Shown one piece after another: positions 53,138-61,181 of a stretch of DNA of 64,000 nucleotides. Each line of letters opens with the position of its first letter. Position 1 is the first letter of the stretch. The position numbers and the translations under genes were made by a program. Source of the stretch: Treponema socranskii subsp. socranskii VPI DR56BR1116 = ATCC 35536 (GTDB taxonomy: Bacteria; Spirochaetota; Spirochaetia; Treponematales; Treponemataceae); the NCBI RefSeq assembly GCF_000468115.1, contig NZ_AVQI01000028.1, positions 1-64,000 of the forward strand. The letters are read 5' to 3'. A model generated the notes under the pieces. The model did not search any database and had not been told where the DNA came from. It was given only the letters and a program-made list of their open reading frames with translations.

Positions 53138-53818
53138 ATGGACAAAAAAGATCTTATCAACTACAGCCCTGTGCGCAGCTTTGACAATATTACCGATGGA
53201 GGACTGAAAGCCGGAGAAATCGGTCTCGTCACCGCAAAAAAGGGCGTCGGAAAAACGGCCATCCTCGTGCAGTTCGGTCTCGACGCATTGCTCAAAGACG
53301 AACAACTCGCTCACGTTTCGTTCGACCAGCATTCTTCGAACGTGATTTCATGGTACGACAGCATCTTTACCGAGATATCGAAGAAAAAAAATATCGCAGA
53401 TACCCCCGAATTGAAAGACAGCATTATGCGTGACCGCATGATTTTAAATTTCAATCAGGAAACCTTTTCGCTTGCAAAAGTAATCAATACGCTCAAATCG
53501 CTGAAAGCCGGCGGCATCGCCGTTTCCGCGCTCGTCATCGACGGCATGAACATGGATAAAGTGAGCAAAGAAGATATCGAAACGGTTTCACATTTTGTTA
53601 AAGAAGAAAAAATAACCGCGTGGTTCAGCGACACAAAGGCGAGCGCGGATTTGGAGGGCTCCTGCCGTCCGGAACTGCTTCCCTTTTTCGATGCAGTGTG
53701 CCACCTTGCCGCTTCGCAAAATGGAGTTGCGCTCAGTGTATTGAAGCTCCGCGATAAAACCGCTGTTGCGGGTACGGTAAACCTCGATCCGAAAACGCTG
53801 CTCATGTCGGCAAAGTAA
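53138..53818 (+). CDS. RecA/KaiC-fold ATPase-like protein
   Basis: A 226-residue cytosolic protein with a P-loop (TAKKGVGKTAILVQFGLDALL, Walker A about residues 31-40) and a Walker B-like strand VSALVIDGMNMDK (about 126-138). The opening FDNITDGGLKAGEIGLVTA is the way RecA/DnaB/KaiC-type domains begin. It lacks the extra domains of DnaB or RadA. No partner can be named; conservation next to fusA in other treponemes would be worth testing. A strong ribosome site TAGGAGA fixes the start. Confidence 0.7.
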   Translation: MDKKDLINYSPVRSFDNITDGGLKAGEIGLVTAKKGVGKTAILVQFGLDALLKDEQLAHVSFDQHSSNVISWYDSIFTEISKKKNIADTPELKDSIMRDRMILNFNQETFSLAKVINTLKSLKAGGIAVSALVIDGMNMDKVSKEDIETVSHFVKEEKITAWFSDTKASADLEGSCRPELLPFFDAVCHLAASQNGVALSVLKLRDKTAVAGTVNLDPKTLLMSAK

Positions 53819-53936
53819 GATTCGCTTTTTATTCCGATCTGATAACCGCGGCGGCAAATCGCTCTATGCCGCAGGCTTGTCGATCGGATATTTTTTTGCA
53901 TACACGGAATTCCGGCAACACACCGCACTCACCGTA

Positions 53937-53965
53937 TTGACAAATGCCCGCCAAACACGTATAGT
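53937..53965 (+). promoter_or_regulatory. Promoter of tRNA-Gln
   Basis: Consensus -35 TTGACA (53937-53942), 17-base spacer, -10 TATAGT (53960-53965), 15 bases before the tRNA. Confidence 0.75.
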
Positions 53966-53980
53966 GACGGAACAGTATAT

Positions 53981-54051
53981 TCCCCGATTGTGTAATGGTA
54001 GCACCGCAGATTCTGGTTCTGCTTGTGGGGGTTCGAATCCTCCTTGGGGAA
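53981..54051 (+). tRNA. tRNA-Gln (anticodon CTG)
   Basis: The acceptor stem TCCCCGA pairs with TTGGGGA (two G/T-U pairs at the base) and the discriminator is A. The anticodon stem GCAGA/TCTGC encloses TTCTGGT, anticodon CTG. The T arm is GGGGGTTCGAATCCTCC. CCA is not encoded. Confidence 0.92.
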
Positions 54052-54060
54052 CGCAAAAGA

Positions 54061-54088
54061 CTTTTCAAAAATTTCGATTTTTGGAAAG
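54061..54088 (+). terminator. Hairpin with TTCG tetraloop after tRNA-Gln
   Basis: CTTTTCAAAAAT - TTCG - ATTTTTGGAAAG forms a 12-bp stem with one wobble pair, 10 bases after the tRNA, followed by TTTCCTT. It probably ends or protects the tRNA transcript. Confidence 0.5.
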
Positions 54089-54111
54089 TTTCCTTGATTT
54101 ATTATGCGATG

Positions 54112-54153
54112 TTTGAAATTAAGTCATTAACAATACAAAAACTTAATTTCAAA
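54112..54153. repeat. 13-bp inverted repeat between the two tRNA genes
   Basis: TTTGAAATTAAGT (54112-54124) and ACTTAATTTCAAA (54141-54153) are perfect inverted copies separated by 16 bases. This may be a stem in the transcript, or the remnant end of a mobile element; there is no other evidence for one. Confidence 0.5.
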
Positions 54154-54160
54154 CTCGACA

Positions 54161-54201
54161 GGCTGTCGAAAAAGTAACCGACTTTTGAGACAGCCCTTTT
54201 T
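54161..54201 (+). terminator. Rho-independent terminator upstream of tRNA-Glu
   Basis: GGCTGTC (54161-54167) pairs with GACAGCC (54189-54195), and AAAAGT (54170-54175) with ACTTTT (54181-54186), followed by CTTTTT. Confidence 0.75.
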
Positions 54202-54211
54202 GTCAGTACCG

Positions 54212-54283
54212 GGTCCCTTCGTCTATCGGTTAGGACGAAAGATTCTCAATCTTTAAAGACGAGTTCGACTCTCGTAGGGACCG
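54212..54283 (+). tRNA. tRNA-Glu (anticodon CTC)
   Basis: The acceptor stem GGTCCCT pairs with AGGGACC and the discriminator is G. The anticodon stem AAAGA/TCTTT closes TTCTCAA with anticodon CTC. D arm and T arm (GACGAGTTCGACTCTCGT) are normal. CCA is not encoded. It lies only 10 bases after a terminator, so it must rely on read-through or a promoter not recognised here. Confidence 0.92.
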
Positions 54284-54417
54284 AAAATAGTATTTTTTAA
54301 TTATTTGTAATATAATAAATTACAAGCACCGTCCAAAGAGCTGTACTCTCCAAATCCTGCAGCTTATACCGAACCGTTTCGATATGGAAAAGTATACTGA
54401 TTCTGAAAATCGACATC

Positions 54418-55203
54418 CTACTCTTTCCACGGAAATATGAGCGATTTGAACGAACGCGGTTCGAGAGTCTCTTTATCGTTTTGCAAAAGCTCGTCCCACG
54501 GAATGTAGCGCTTTTCTTTCGGAGTTTTCAATTCGGGATGCGCTTCGTAATAATCGTATTTATACAAGCGTAAGCGGAGCGCGTTAACCTGTGCAAGCGT
54601 GATGCCTGCAACGGACGGCAAAAGTCCGAACAAAAAAACGCTCAGCGCTAAAAGAAAAAAATTGTACACCACCGTAAACAAGGAAAACCATATATTATCA
54701 AAAAATACGATAAAACACTTTTTTAAGCATTTTTTAAAATCGTTATGCATGAGAGAGCGAATCGCAACGAACCACTGAAGCGAAAGCAGCGTAAAGACGA
54801 CAAGCCACACGAACATCGAACCGATAAACATCGTCGGGAGCGTTTTTTGTGCAAAGTAAAACGGGATGCAGACATAAGCTGCCGTTCCTACGACGCTGAG
54901 GATAAGACCGAAACGGATACCGTCTGCGATACACGATGGAATCGCCCGAAAAAAATCCGCAATGTGTGCGCTTCCGAAATTTGCCGCAGAAGAAGCGACT
55001 TCTCCCGATGCGAGGGTGAGTATCGATATGACGATGCCGAAGAGGATAATGAGAGCTATGACGAGCGGTACACTTTGCTGTAGAGCGTAGATAAGCGATA
55101 AAAGCCCCAGAGACACGGTCATGATGACGAGGTTTATGACGATGAGCGAGAGCATATTGTCCCAGCCGTCGTAAAAATTTTTTTTGATAAAAAAAAGATA
55201 CAT
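54418..55203 (-). CDS. Polytopic membrane protein of unknown function (YesL/DUF624-like layout)
   Basis: A 261-residue protein with five to six hydrophobic segments (LSLIVINLVIMTVSLGLLSLIYAL, PLVIALIILFGIVISILTLASG, FGLILSVVGTAAYVCIPF, MFIGSMFVWLVVFTLLSL, NIWFSLFTVVYNFFLLALSVFLFGL) and a soluble, charged C-terminus (about 205-261, YYEAHPELKTPKEKRYIPWDE). The spacing resembles DUF624 (YesL) proteins, but no firm motif is seen. Its promoter overlaps that of the divergent marR gene, with the -10 only 5 bases before ATG 55203, so both genes may answer to the MarR protein. Confidence 0.65.
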   Translation of the reverse strand: MYLFFIKKNFYDGWDNMLSLIVINLVIMTVSLGLLSLIYALQQSVPLVIALIILFGIVISILTLASGEVASSAANFGSAHIADFFRAIPSCIADGIRFGLILSVVGTAAYVCIPFYFAQKTLPTMFIGSMFVWLVVFTLLSLQWFVAIRSLMHNDFKKCLKKCFIVFFDNIWFSLFTVVYNFFLLALSVFLFGLLPSVAGITLAQVNALRLRLYKYDYYEAHPELKTPKEKRYIPWDELLQNDKETLEPRSFKSLIFPWKE

Positions 55204-55208
55204 ACGGT

Positions 55209-55237
55209 ATTGTAGCGCTATTTGATTTAGAGCGCAA
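55209..55237 (-). promoter_or_regulatory. Promoter of the membrane protein gene, leaderless type
   Basis: Minus strand: -35 TTGCGC (55232-55237), 17-base spacer, -10 TACAAT (55209-55214), then 5 bases to ATG 55203. Overlaps the divergent marR promoter. Confidence 0.65.
55215..55235. promoter_or_regulatory. Inverted repeat between the divergent promoters
   Basis: GCGCT - 11 bases - AGCGC, centred at 55225 within both promoters. A plausible site for the adjacent MarR-type protein, though the arms are short. Confidence 0.35.
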
Positions 55238-55250
55238 CAAGGTGTATACT
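55222..55250 (+). promoter_or_regulatory. Promoter of marR, leaderless type
   Basis: -35 TTGATT (55222-55227), 17-base spacer, -10 TATACT (55245-55250), then TTTGTT and ATG 55257. Confidence 0.65.
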
Positions 55251-55256
55251 TTTGTT

Positions 55257-55691
55257 ATGCAAACGGATATACGGCAGAGTATGTCGCTCGTATCACGCAT
55301 ACATTCGGCAGCGGCGGATTTTCTCATAAAGCGCCTCGCGGAAAAGGGCTTACCCGATTTCGCTTCTTCGCACGGTTTTATTCTATTTCAGCTCGCCGCA
55401 AAAGACACGCTGACGATGAAAGAGCTTGCCGAAAAAATCAACCGCGACAAATCGACGGCGACGGTTTTGGTGAGAAAACTCGAGCGCGACGGATTTGTGA
55501 AAACATTTTCCACTCCCGACGATGCACGGCGCAAGCTCGTATCGCTCACGCGCAAGGGAATGCGTTACAACGATGTGACGACCGAGCTTGCAAATGATCT
55601 GCTTAAAATATTTTACAAAGGCTTTTCCGAAACCGAAAAGAAAAACGCTTTCGCCTACCTTTCGCGCATCGCAGAAAATTTTTCTCAATAA
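55257..55691 (+). CDS. MarR-family transcriptional regulator
   Basis: A 144-residue MarR-type dimeric repressor. The winged helix-turn-helix is seen as LTMKELAEKINRDKSTATVLVRKLERDGFV (about residues 52-81), followed by the wing STPDDARRKLVSLTRKG. The family answers to phenolic or other small ligands and usually represses neighbouring genes. The ATG at 55257 follows the -10 by 6 bases, so the longer frame that begins at 55242 (inside the -10 region) cannot be translated. Possible targets are the divergent membrane protein and the BMP-type importer operon downstream, whose promoter holds a 16-bp palindrome. Confidence 0.88.
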   Translation: MQTDIRQSMSLVSRIHSAAADFLIKRLAEKGLPDFASSHGFILFQLAAKDTLTMKELAEKINRDKSTATVLVRKLERDGFVKTFSTPDDARRKLVSLTRKGMRYNDVTTELANDLLKIFYKGFSETEKKNAFAYLSRIAENFSQ

Positions 55692-55797
55692 AACGAAAGA
55701 CCGCCCGCATACGATGCAGGCGGAACGGACGTACGCCTACGGCACCGGCGGATGCGACGCTCCGCGAACACGGAGTTTTTATACCGCATCCATGCGC

Positions 55798-55826
55798 TTG
55801 ACAAAAGTTTTATATAAAACTATATT
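55798..55826 (+). promoter_or_regulatory. Promoter of the BMP-ABC importer operon
   Basis: Consensus -35 TTGACA (55798-55803), 17-base spacer, -10 TATATT (55821-55826). The leader has AAGAGGT before ATG 55849. Confidence 0.75.
55806..55821. promoter_or_regulatory. 16-bp perfect palindrome in the promoter spacer
   Basis: AGTTTTATATAAAACT fills the space between -35 and -10 of the importer promoter, a classical repressor position. The MarR protein encoded just upstream is a likely binder; this is inference. Confidence 0.6.
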
Positions 55827-55848
55827 TACCGGCAAGAGGTAATTCATT

Positions 55849-56862
55849 ATGAAAAAATCGATATGCGCCGCTGCACTCACGGCTTTTCTTTTGACTTTTT
55901 TTTCGTGCAGCGCAAAAAAAACACAAGCTCATTCTATCGCGGTCTTCGTTCCCGGCATCATAGCCGACAGCCCCATCTACGCGATGCTCGCCGAAGGCGT
56001 ACAGCATGCGGTCGCTTCGTACAACGACGGAAAAGACGGAAGTGCGCAAGTCTCCGTCACGGTGCTCGAAGCGGGAACAAACCAAGCCGAATGGTCGGCA
56101 AAACTCACCGCCCTTGCCGCGGAGCAAAAATACAGCGTCATCATTTCATCGAACCCGTCGCTGCCGGAACTCGTCGAACCGCTTACCGCACAGTTTCCGA
56201 ATCAAAAGTTTATTCTGCTCGACGCCTATAAGTCGGGAAACTCGTCGGTGGCAACCGTACGTTACAATCAACACGAACAGTCGTATATTACCGGCTATAT
56301 GGCGGGCCTCATGACGAAGTCGAAAAAGGTAGGTCTCATTGCAGGACAGGAATATCCCGTCATGAACAACGTCATACTTCCCGGCTACAAAGAAGGCGCA
56401 GAAGCCGCTTCTCCCGGTACGGCGGTCGATTTCCGCGTCGTCGGCAACTGGTACGATGCGACAAAGGGTGCAGAGCTTGCAAACGCGATGTATTCGTCCG
56501 GAGTCGATGTGATCCTTCCGATCTGCGGAGGGGCATCGCAAGGCGTCATCAACGCGGCGAAAGAAAAGGGAAAATATCTCGCATTTTTCGATAACGCGAG
56601 CTTTGAGCGCGCGCCGGACAATATCATATCGTGCACGCCGCTCGAGCAATCGAAGATGGCGGAAAACGTAACGGCCGACTACCTCGCAGGCAAAACCGAA
56701 TGGGGTACGGCGAAAACGGTCGGCGTCGCGGACGGTTTCGTGCGCTTTGTGCAGGACGCGCCGGATCACAAAAACGATGCGGTGGCGGATGAAATGCGGG
56801 CAAAGATGCGCGACGTCGTCGCAAGTATAGAAAACGGTACGCTCGTTCTTCCGCAAAATTGA
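55849..56862 (+). CDS. BMP-family substrate-binding lipoprotein of an ABC importer
   Basis: A 337-residue lipoprotein (signal KSICAAALTAFLLTFFSC, cysteine near 21) with the type I periplasmic-binding fold of the BMP/Med family. Visible: SIAVFVPGIIADSPIYAMLAEG, SVIISSNPSLPELVEPLTAQFP, QSYITGYMAGLMTKSKKVGLIAG and VDVILPICGGASQGVINAA. In treponemes two such receptors are known: PnrA (purine nucleosides) and RfuA (riboflavin). The N-terminal ADSPIYAMLAEGV form is closer to my memory of RfuA than to PnrA, but this is not decisive. It is followed by an ATPase and two permeases, the layout of both systems. Confidence 0.83.
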   Translation: MKKSICAAALTAFLLTFFSCSAKKTQAHSIAVFVPGIIADSPIYAMLAEGVQHAVASYNDGKDGSAQVSVTVLEAGTNQAEWSAKLTALAAEQKYSVIISSNPSLPELVEPLTAQFPNQKFILLDAYKSGNSSVATVRYNQHEQSYITGYMAGLMTKSKKVGLIAGQEYPVMNNVILPGYKEGAEAASPGTAVDFRVVGNWYDATKGAELANAMYSSGVDVILPICGGASQGVINAAKEKGKYLAFFDNASFERAPDNIISCTPLEQSKMAENVTADYLAGKTEWGTAKTVGVADGFVRFVQDAPDHKNDAVADEMRAKMRDVVASIENGTLVLPQN

Positions 56863-56891
56863 CATGACAAATTTTTTTTAATTAATTTACT

Positions 56892-58334
56892 ATGGATGTT
56901 GCACTCGAACATATTTCAAAACGATATCTGCACAAAACGGTGCTCGAAGATCTTTCCCTCGTCTTTCAGGGCGGTATGATTCACGCGCTGCTCGGAGAAA
57001 ACGGCGCGGGAAAATCGACGACGGCGGCTGTTTTAAGCGGCGCGCTCGAACCCGACGGCGGTACGGTTCTCATCGACGGAAAGGCTGTGCGGTTTTCTTC
57101 TCCGCGCGATGCCCTTCGCTTAGGCATCGTCTGTGTACGGCAGCGGCCGCTTATCGCCGACGGCATCAGTGTATGGGAAAACATTCTCCTCGGAACGGAA
57201 TACGGAGCTGCGGGAAAAACACTCAAAAAGGGCGAAATCTTTTCGCGCGCGGAATTGTTAAAATCGAAATGGGCGCCGCACTTAAACTTCCGCGCTCTCG
57301 CCGCGCATATCGGAGGGGACGAACGCTTTTATACGGCGCTCATATCTGCCCTTATACGCGAACCTCTCATGCTCATCCTCGACGAGCCGTCCGCGCTGCT
57401 CGACCGGGAACAGAGGGCTTCCCTCTATGCAAATATCCGCGAACTTGCAGATAAGGGAATGAACGTCATCGTTATCACGCACATCATGCAAGAAGCTTCT
57501 CGCTATACCGATACGATAACCGTGCTGCAAAAGGGGAAGGGTGCCGAGCACTATGAGCGGAGCGCTCTGTATGTGCCGAAGACACAATCGGAAGCCGCGC
57601 AGGTTTATGTCCTTCCGGCAAAAGTAAGCAAAAAAAATGGCGATGATTGTATTTCATTCGCTCACATCGGTGTGCGGCCGAAAAAACGGCCGGCTCTTTT
57701 CGACGTGTCGTTTACTGCGAAGAGCGGCTGCATTACCCTCATCGAAGGATTGCCCGAAAGCGGACTCGGTACGCTCGAAAACGTCATCACGGGTATGGAA
57801 AGCGCGCGCACGGAAGGATTGTGCCGCATCAAAACGGCGGAACGAAGCTTATGCATCGATCTCAAATCGGGAAAGTGGACGCCGTATTTTTTACGAACCG
57901 AAGCGAAACTCCGTACGGCTATCATCCCGTCGGACAGAACGTTCCGCGCGTCGAATCCCGATCTTTCGATCGAACAGCTTTTATGCGCAATGTACGGCGG
58001 AAAGAGCGCGGACGAATATACGAAGCGACTGATAGAAAAAGCGAAGGTTTCGATTCAGCCCGATGAAAAAGCGGCATCTCTTTCGGGCGGCATGCTGCAG
58101 CGTTTAATCCTCGCGCGCGAATTCGAAAACGATCCGAATCTGATCATTGCGTGTGAGCCGCTGCAAGGACTCGACGGCAAAGCTGCCGAACGCACGCAGG
58201 AGCTGCTTTTAAACTTTGCACATCGCGGCGCCGTCGTCATCGTGCTTTCGTCGTCGGAATTTCCGAAAGCGCTGTGTGCGGCGCACTACGTACTCGAAGG
58301 CGGCGGTCTTCGCGAAGTGCGGGATGCTGCGTGA
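56892..58334 (+). CDS. ABC importer ATP-binding protein with a degenerate second domain
   Basis: A 480-residue protein with two fused nucleotide-binding domains, the RbsA/nucleoside-importer type. The first has a good Walker A (GENGAGKST, about 36-44) and Walker B (LMLILDEPSALLD), but its signature is replaced by HIGGDERFYTALI. The second lacks a Walker A (the region reads EGLPESGLGTLENV) yet has a normal signature LSGGMLQRLILARE and the Walker B-like LIIACEPLQGLDG. The asymmetric pair could form only one complete ATP site: Walker A of domain 1 with the signature of domain 2. The downstream permease overlaps its stop codon (GTGA). Confidence 0.87.
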   Translation: MDVALEHISKRYLHKTVLEDLSLVFQGGMIHALLGENGAGKSTTAAVLSGALEPDGGTVLIDGKAVRFSSPRDALRLGIVCVRQRPLIADGISVWENILLGTEYGAAGKTLKKGEIFSRAELLKSKWAPHLNFRALAAHIGGDERFYTALISALIREPLMLILDEPSALLDREQRASLYANIRELADKGMNVIVITHIMQEASRYTDTITVLQKGKGAEHYERSALYVPKTQSEAAQVYVLPAKVSKKNGDDCISFAHIGVRPKKRPALFDVSFTAKSGCITLIEGLPESGLGTLENVITGMESARTEGLCRIKTAERSLCIDLKSGKWTPYFLRTEAKLRTAIIPSDRTFRASNPDLSIEQLLCAMYGGKSADEYTKRLIEKAKVSIQPDEKAASLSGGMLQRLILAREFENDPNLIIACEPLQGLDGKAAERTQELLLNFAHRGAVVIVLSSSEFPKALCAAHYVLEGGGLREVRDAA

Positions 58335-59347
58335 AAAAATTAACAATATTCGACGCGCTCCCCGTTATCGCAGGTCTCGTTCTCACCGTCGCAGTCCTCG
58401 CTCTCTTTTCGCGCACCCTCGTTTCCGCCCTCGATTTTTTGGGGGGCTCTTTTACGTCGCGCTACTATTTCGGAAGCGTGCTCAATACGGCAGCCCTCCT
58501 CGCTGCGGGCGCGCTCGGAGACGCGATCGTACTCGCGGCGGGTGAATACAATTTAGGCGGTGAAGGTCAGATTTATGCCGGAGGATTTGCCGCAGCCGTC
58601 GTCTTTACGCTTCCCGTCGAATGGCCGCCCGTCTTCGTTACGGCTGCCGCCTTTGCCGCATCTCTTTTGCTTCCCGCCGCGATGGCCCTCGTATCGGCAT
58701 CTCTTCGGCAATTAAAAAACGCCGACGTACTTCTCACGTCCTTTCTCGTTTCGGCGGCGGCGATTCCGTTTATCGATTCGCTTATCGCGGGAAAGTTCCG
58801 CGGACAAACGAACAATCTTCTTGCGACACCGTTTATCGCGGAGCGGTTTCGCTTTGCGCATATTTTAAATCCATCCCCGCTTTCAGCTTTGGCGCTTATT
58901 CCGCTCGCGCTGTGCGGCGCGGTATGGTACGTCAAATACCGCACGGTAAGCGGAAGACACCTTCAGATTACGGGGATATCGAAAGAGTTTGCAAAATACT
59001 CGGGCTACCGGCAAAGCCGCACGCTCTATGCGACGCTCGCAGCGGCAGGCGCGCTTCACGGGCTTGCAGGTTTTATCGCCGTTGCGGGAACGTACTACAC
59101 GTGCCACGCGGGATTTTACGGCGGTATGGGATGGAATGCGCTTTCGTGCGCGCTCATCGCGAATTCGAATCCCGCAATGATCGCTCCGGCAGGACTTGTG
59201 CTCTCGTGGCTTTTTACGTCGGCAAATAGGGTTGCGCTCAACAATAACTTCGGCTTCGATATGAGCTCTCTCATCCAAGGCGTCATGCTTTCATGCATCG
59301 CCGTCAAATATGCAGGAGGCATACGAAATGCAAAACGCGGTCTTTAG
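58331..59347 (+). CDS. ABC importer permease 1 (BPD_transp_2 family)
   Basis: A 338-residue polytopic permease with about ten hydrophobic segments, of the family that serves ribose-, nucleoside- and BMP-type importers. Typical parts are AGEYNLGGEGQIYAGGF (the family's GxxNLGxEG motif) and AGALHGLAGFIAVAGTYYT. GTG 58331 overlaps the ATPase stop codon, so the genes are coupled. It pairs with the next permease to form a heterodimeric channel. Confidence 0.88.
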   Translation: MKKLTIFDALPVIAGLVLTVAVLALFSRTLVSALDFLGGSFTSRYYFGSVLNTAALLAAGALGDAIVLAAGEYNLGGEGQIYAGGFAAAVVFTLPVEWPPVFVTAAAFAASLLLPAAMALVSASLRQLKNADVLLTSFLVSAAAIPFIDSLIAGKFRGQTNNLLATPFIAERFRFAHILNPSPLSALALIPLALCGAVWYVKYRTVSGRHLQITGISKEFAKYSGYRQSRTLYATLAAAGALHGLAGFIAVAGTYYTCHAGFYGGMGWNALSCALIANSNPAMIAPAGLVLSWLFTSANRVALNNNFGFDMSSLIQGVMLSCIAVKYAGGIRNAKRGL

Positions 59348-60161
59348 CATAGCTCTTTTATCTGCGCCTCTGCTTTTGGCGTCGTTCGGCGCGCTCACAA
59401 GCGAATACTCCGGGCGCATGGCGGTTTTTCTCGACGGTATCATCAACCTCGCAGCTTTTTTTTGCTATGCGTTCAGCGTATTGACCGGTTCGTTTATCGC
59501 AGGCGCATTCCTCTCGGTCTTATCCTGCACGCTCATCATATTCGTTTCGATCCGCGCCGTGGAATCGCTTCACGCAAATCCCTTTTTGGCATCCCTCGGT
59601 TTAAACCTCTTTAGCGGTGCCCTTGCGTCGGTCATTTCCGTCGCCCTCTTCAGCACACGCGGCGTCCTCACGTCTCCCCTCTTTTCGTTTCCTGCCGTAA
59701 ACGCACGCCTTTCGACGGCACTCGTCGCCTTCGTTTTTACGGCGGCAGGATTCGCATTTCTCTACGGGACAAAATACGGGCTCTACATCCGCATCACCGG
59801 AAAAGATGCCGACGTCCTTTCTTCGCGAGGCATCGACGTGTCGGCGTGCAGGACTGCGGCGTGGTGTATCGCAGCTTTTTACGGTGCGCTTGCAGGCTGC
59901 ATACTGTCGTTCAGGCTTTCGTCATTTGTGCCGAATATTTCAAGCGGACGCGGATGGCTCGCCCTCGCAGCGGTATTTTTAGGCAGGCGGACGGGATGGG
60001 GTACGGCGGCTGCCGTTATCGTCCTCTGCGCGGCGGAATATTTTGCGGCGAACTTGCAAAACGTCTTTCAAAACATCGCCTCTCCTCTTTTGATCGCCCT
60101 GCCCTATATCGCATCTCTCGCACTCATCGTGCTCGTGCCCGATACGAGGCGAGACGAATAA
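59328..60161 (+). CDS. ABC importer permease 2 (BPD_transp_2 family)
   Basis: A 277-residue permease with about eight hydrophobic segments; NLAAFFCYAFSVLTGSFIAG near the N-terminus and SSFVPNISSGRGWLALAAVFLGR near residue 210 are the matching family regions (the latter corresponds to the usual G.GW.ALA motif). ATG 59328 has AGGAGG upstream and lies 20 bases inside the preceding gene. Last gene of the four-gene importer operon. Confidence 0.87.
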   Translation: MQNAVFSIALLSAPLLLASFGALTSEYSGRMAVFLDGIINLAAFFCYAFSVLTGSFIAGAFLSVLSCTLIIFVSIRAVESLHANPFLASLGLNLFSGALASVISVALFSTRGVLTSPLFSFPAVNARLSTALVAFVFTAAGFAFLYGTKYGLYIRITGKDADVLSSRGIDVSACRTAAWCIAAFYGALAGCILSFRLSSFVPNISSGRGWLALAAVFLGRRTGWGTAAAVIVLCAAEYFAANLQNVFQNIASPLLIALPYIASLALIVLVPDTRRDE

Positions 60162-60210
60162 TTTGCTCGCAATCAATGCACGGGGTGTAGAGCTCCGAAT
60201 GATGCGATAA

Positions 60211-60387
60211 AAATCACATGCCACGCATCGGTTTCGCAATGATACCGACAATGAAAAAACGATCATTCCCTTTTACGAAAGCAAGGGCATACGCCTCGCC
60301 GTTTATGTCTCCGACTCTAATCGCGTCTTCGATATCGAAATATAAACGTCGATTCCGCCTGAATTTCCCAAATACACGCGCTATTAA
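60211..60387 (+). pseudogene. Remnant of an Rpn-family nuclease/transposase
   Basis: One plus-strand frame reads NDTDNEKTIIPFYESKG, then IRLAVYVSDSNRVFDIEI, TAA, TSIPPEFPKYTRY and a second TAA. The segment IRLxVYVxDxNRVFDIEIQT is the core nuclease motif of Rpn-type transposases (Asp and Glu of PD-(D/E)XK). Here the residue after EI, normally Gln, is a stop. Both flanks lack the rest of the gene, so it is a decayed fragment. It fills most of the 313-base gap between the importer operon and the phosphoesterase gene. Confidence 0.6.
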
Positions 60388-60474
60388 CCCGAATGTCGCA
60401 CGTGCGTCTCCCGTTGCTACGCCGCATCGCGCACGCGGCAAGCGGTTTCGACACGCAGGTGAGAACCCGTTCGC

Positions 60475-61176
60475 TCACCGCCACAGCGACGTCTTTTTCG
60501 GCGCAAACGGAGTAAAGTGCATGCCGTCAAACCGCACATCTATGCGATAAAAAACGGCGTTGCTGTTTTTTCCGTCGAGTTCGAGAACGGCAAACGACGG
60601 AGGCATAAGAGATCGCGGATAGGAAATGCTCCCGGGGTTTACGATGTAGACATCTGAACGAATTTCGGCTGCGATATGCGTGTGACCGTAAAGAGCGATG
60701 TCGGCGCCGGCAGCTTTACATTCACGCTCAATTGCGTCCGTTCCGTAATACGCGCCTTGCTCGTGACCGTGTACCGCGTAAATGACGTGTCCGGCCGCCA
60801 GTAAAATCTGCCGCTTCGGAATAATCAATTCATAAAAAACATGGGACGATTTTTCGTCGCCCGGATTAAAGCGAGAAGGAAACCTGTCGGCGTCTCCGTT
60901 GCCTTCGACGAAAGCCGCTACCGGCGGCACAAGATGTGCAAATACAACATCGCTTGCCGCATCGTCCATGCACGAAACAAAATCGCCCGCACCGTCGCCG
61001 CAAAATACGAGCGCATCACACGAGGGGCCTGCCTTTTCAACGATGAGGCGAAAAAGTTCACGCTGCCCGTGCGAATCGGAGAGGACAAGAATGCGCGCGC
61101 TTGCTTTTTTCGCAAGAGAAGCGATATCGCGCTTTCCGCCGAGCAGATGATGCTCCGTCTGTTTCAGCGTAATCAT
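60475..61176 (-). CDS. Metallophosphoesterase (YfcE/MJ0936-like)
   Basis: A 233-residue calcineurin-type phosphoesterase. The dinuclear metal motifs are complete: LVLSDSHGQ (D-x-H), FCGDGAGD, EGNGDADRF (Asn ligand), AVHGHEQG and LYGHTHIAAE, then the product region VNPGSISYPR. YfcE and MJ0936-type enzymes act on phosphodiesters of unknown physiological identity. The insertion after the GNGD motif makes it longer than E. coli YfcE (184 residues). ATG 61176 leaves a 5-base gap to the upstream gene; ATG 61185 would overlap it. Confidence 0.85.
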   Translation of the reverse strand: MITLKQTEHHLLGGKRDIASLAKKASARILVLSDSHGQRELFRLIVEKAGPSCDALVFCGDGAGDFVSCMDDAASDVVFAHLVPPVAAFVEGNGDADRFPSRFNPGDEKSSHVFYELIIPKRQILLAAGHVIYAVHGHEQGAYYGTDAIERECKAAGADIALYGHTHIAAEIRSDVYIVNPGSISYPRSLMPPSFAVLELDGKNSNAVFYRIDVRFDGMHFTPFAPKKTSLWR

Positions 61177-61181
61177 AAAAA

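Noticed and set aside
60218-60550. 110-codon plus-strand frame and its 75-codon antisense partner
   Set aside because: A third frame shows Rpn-type sequence with stops, which explains the region better.
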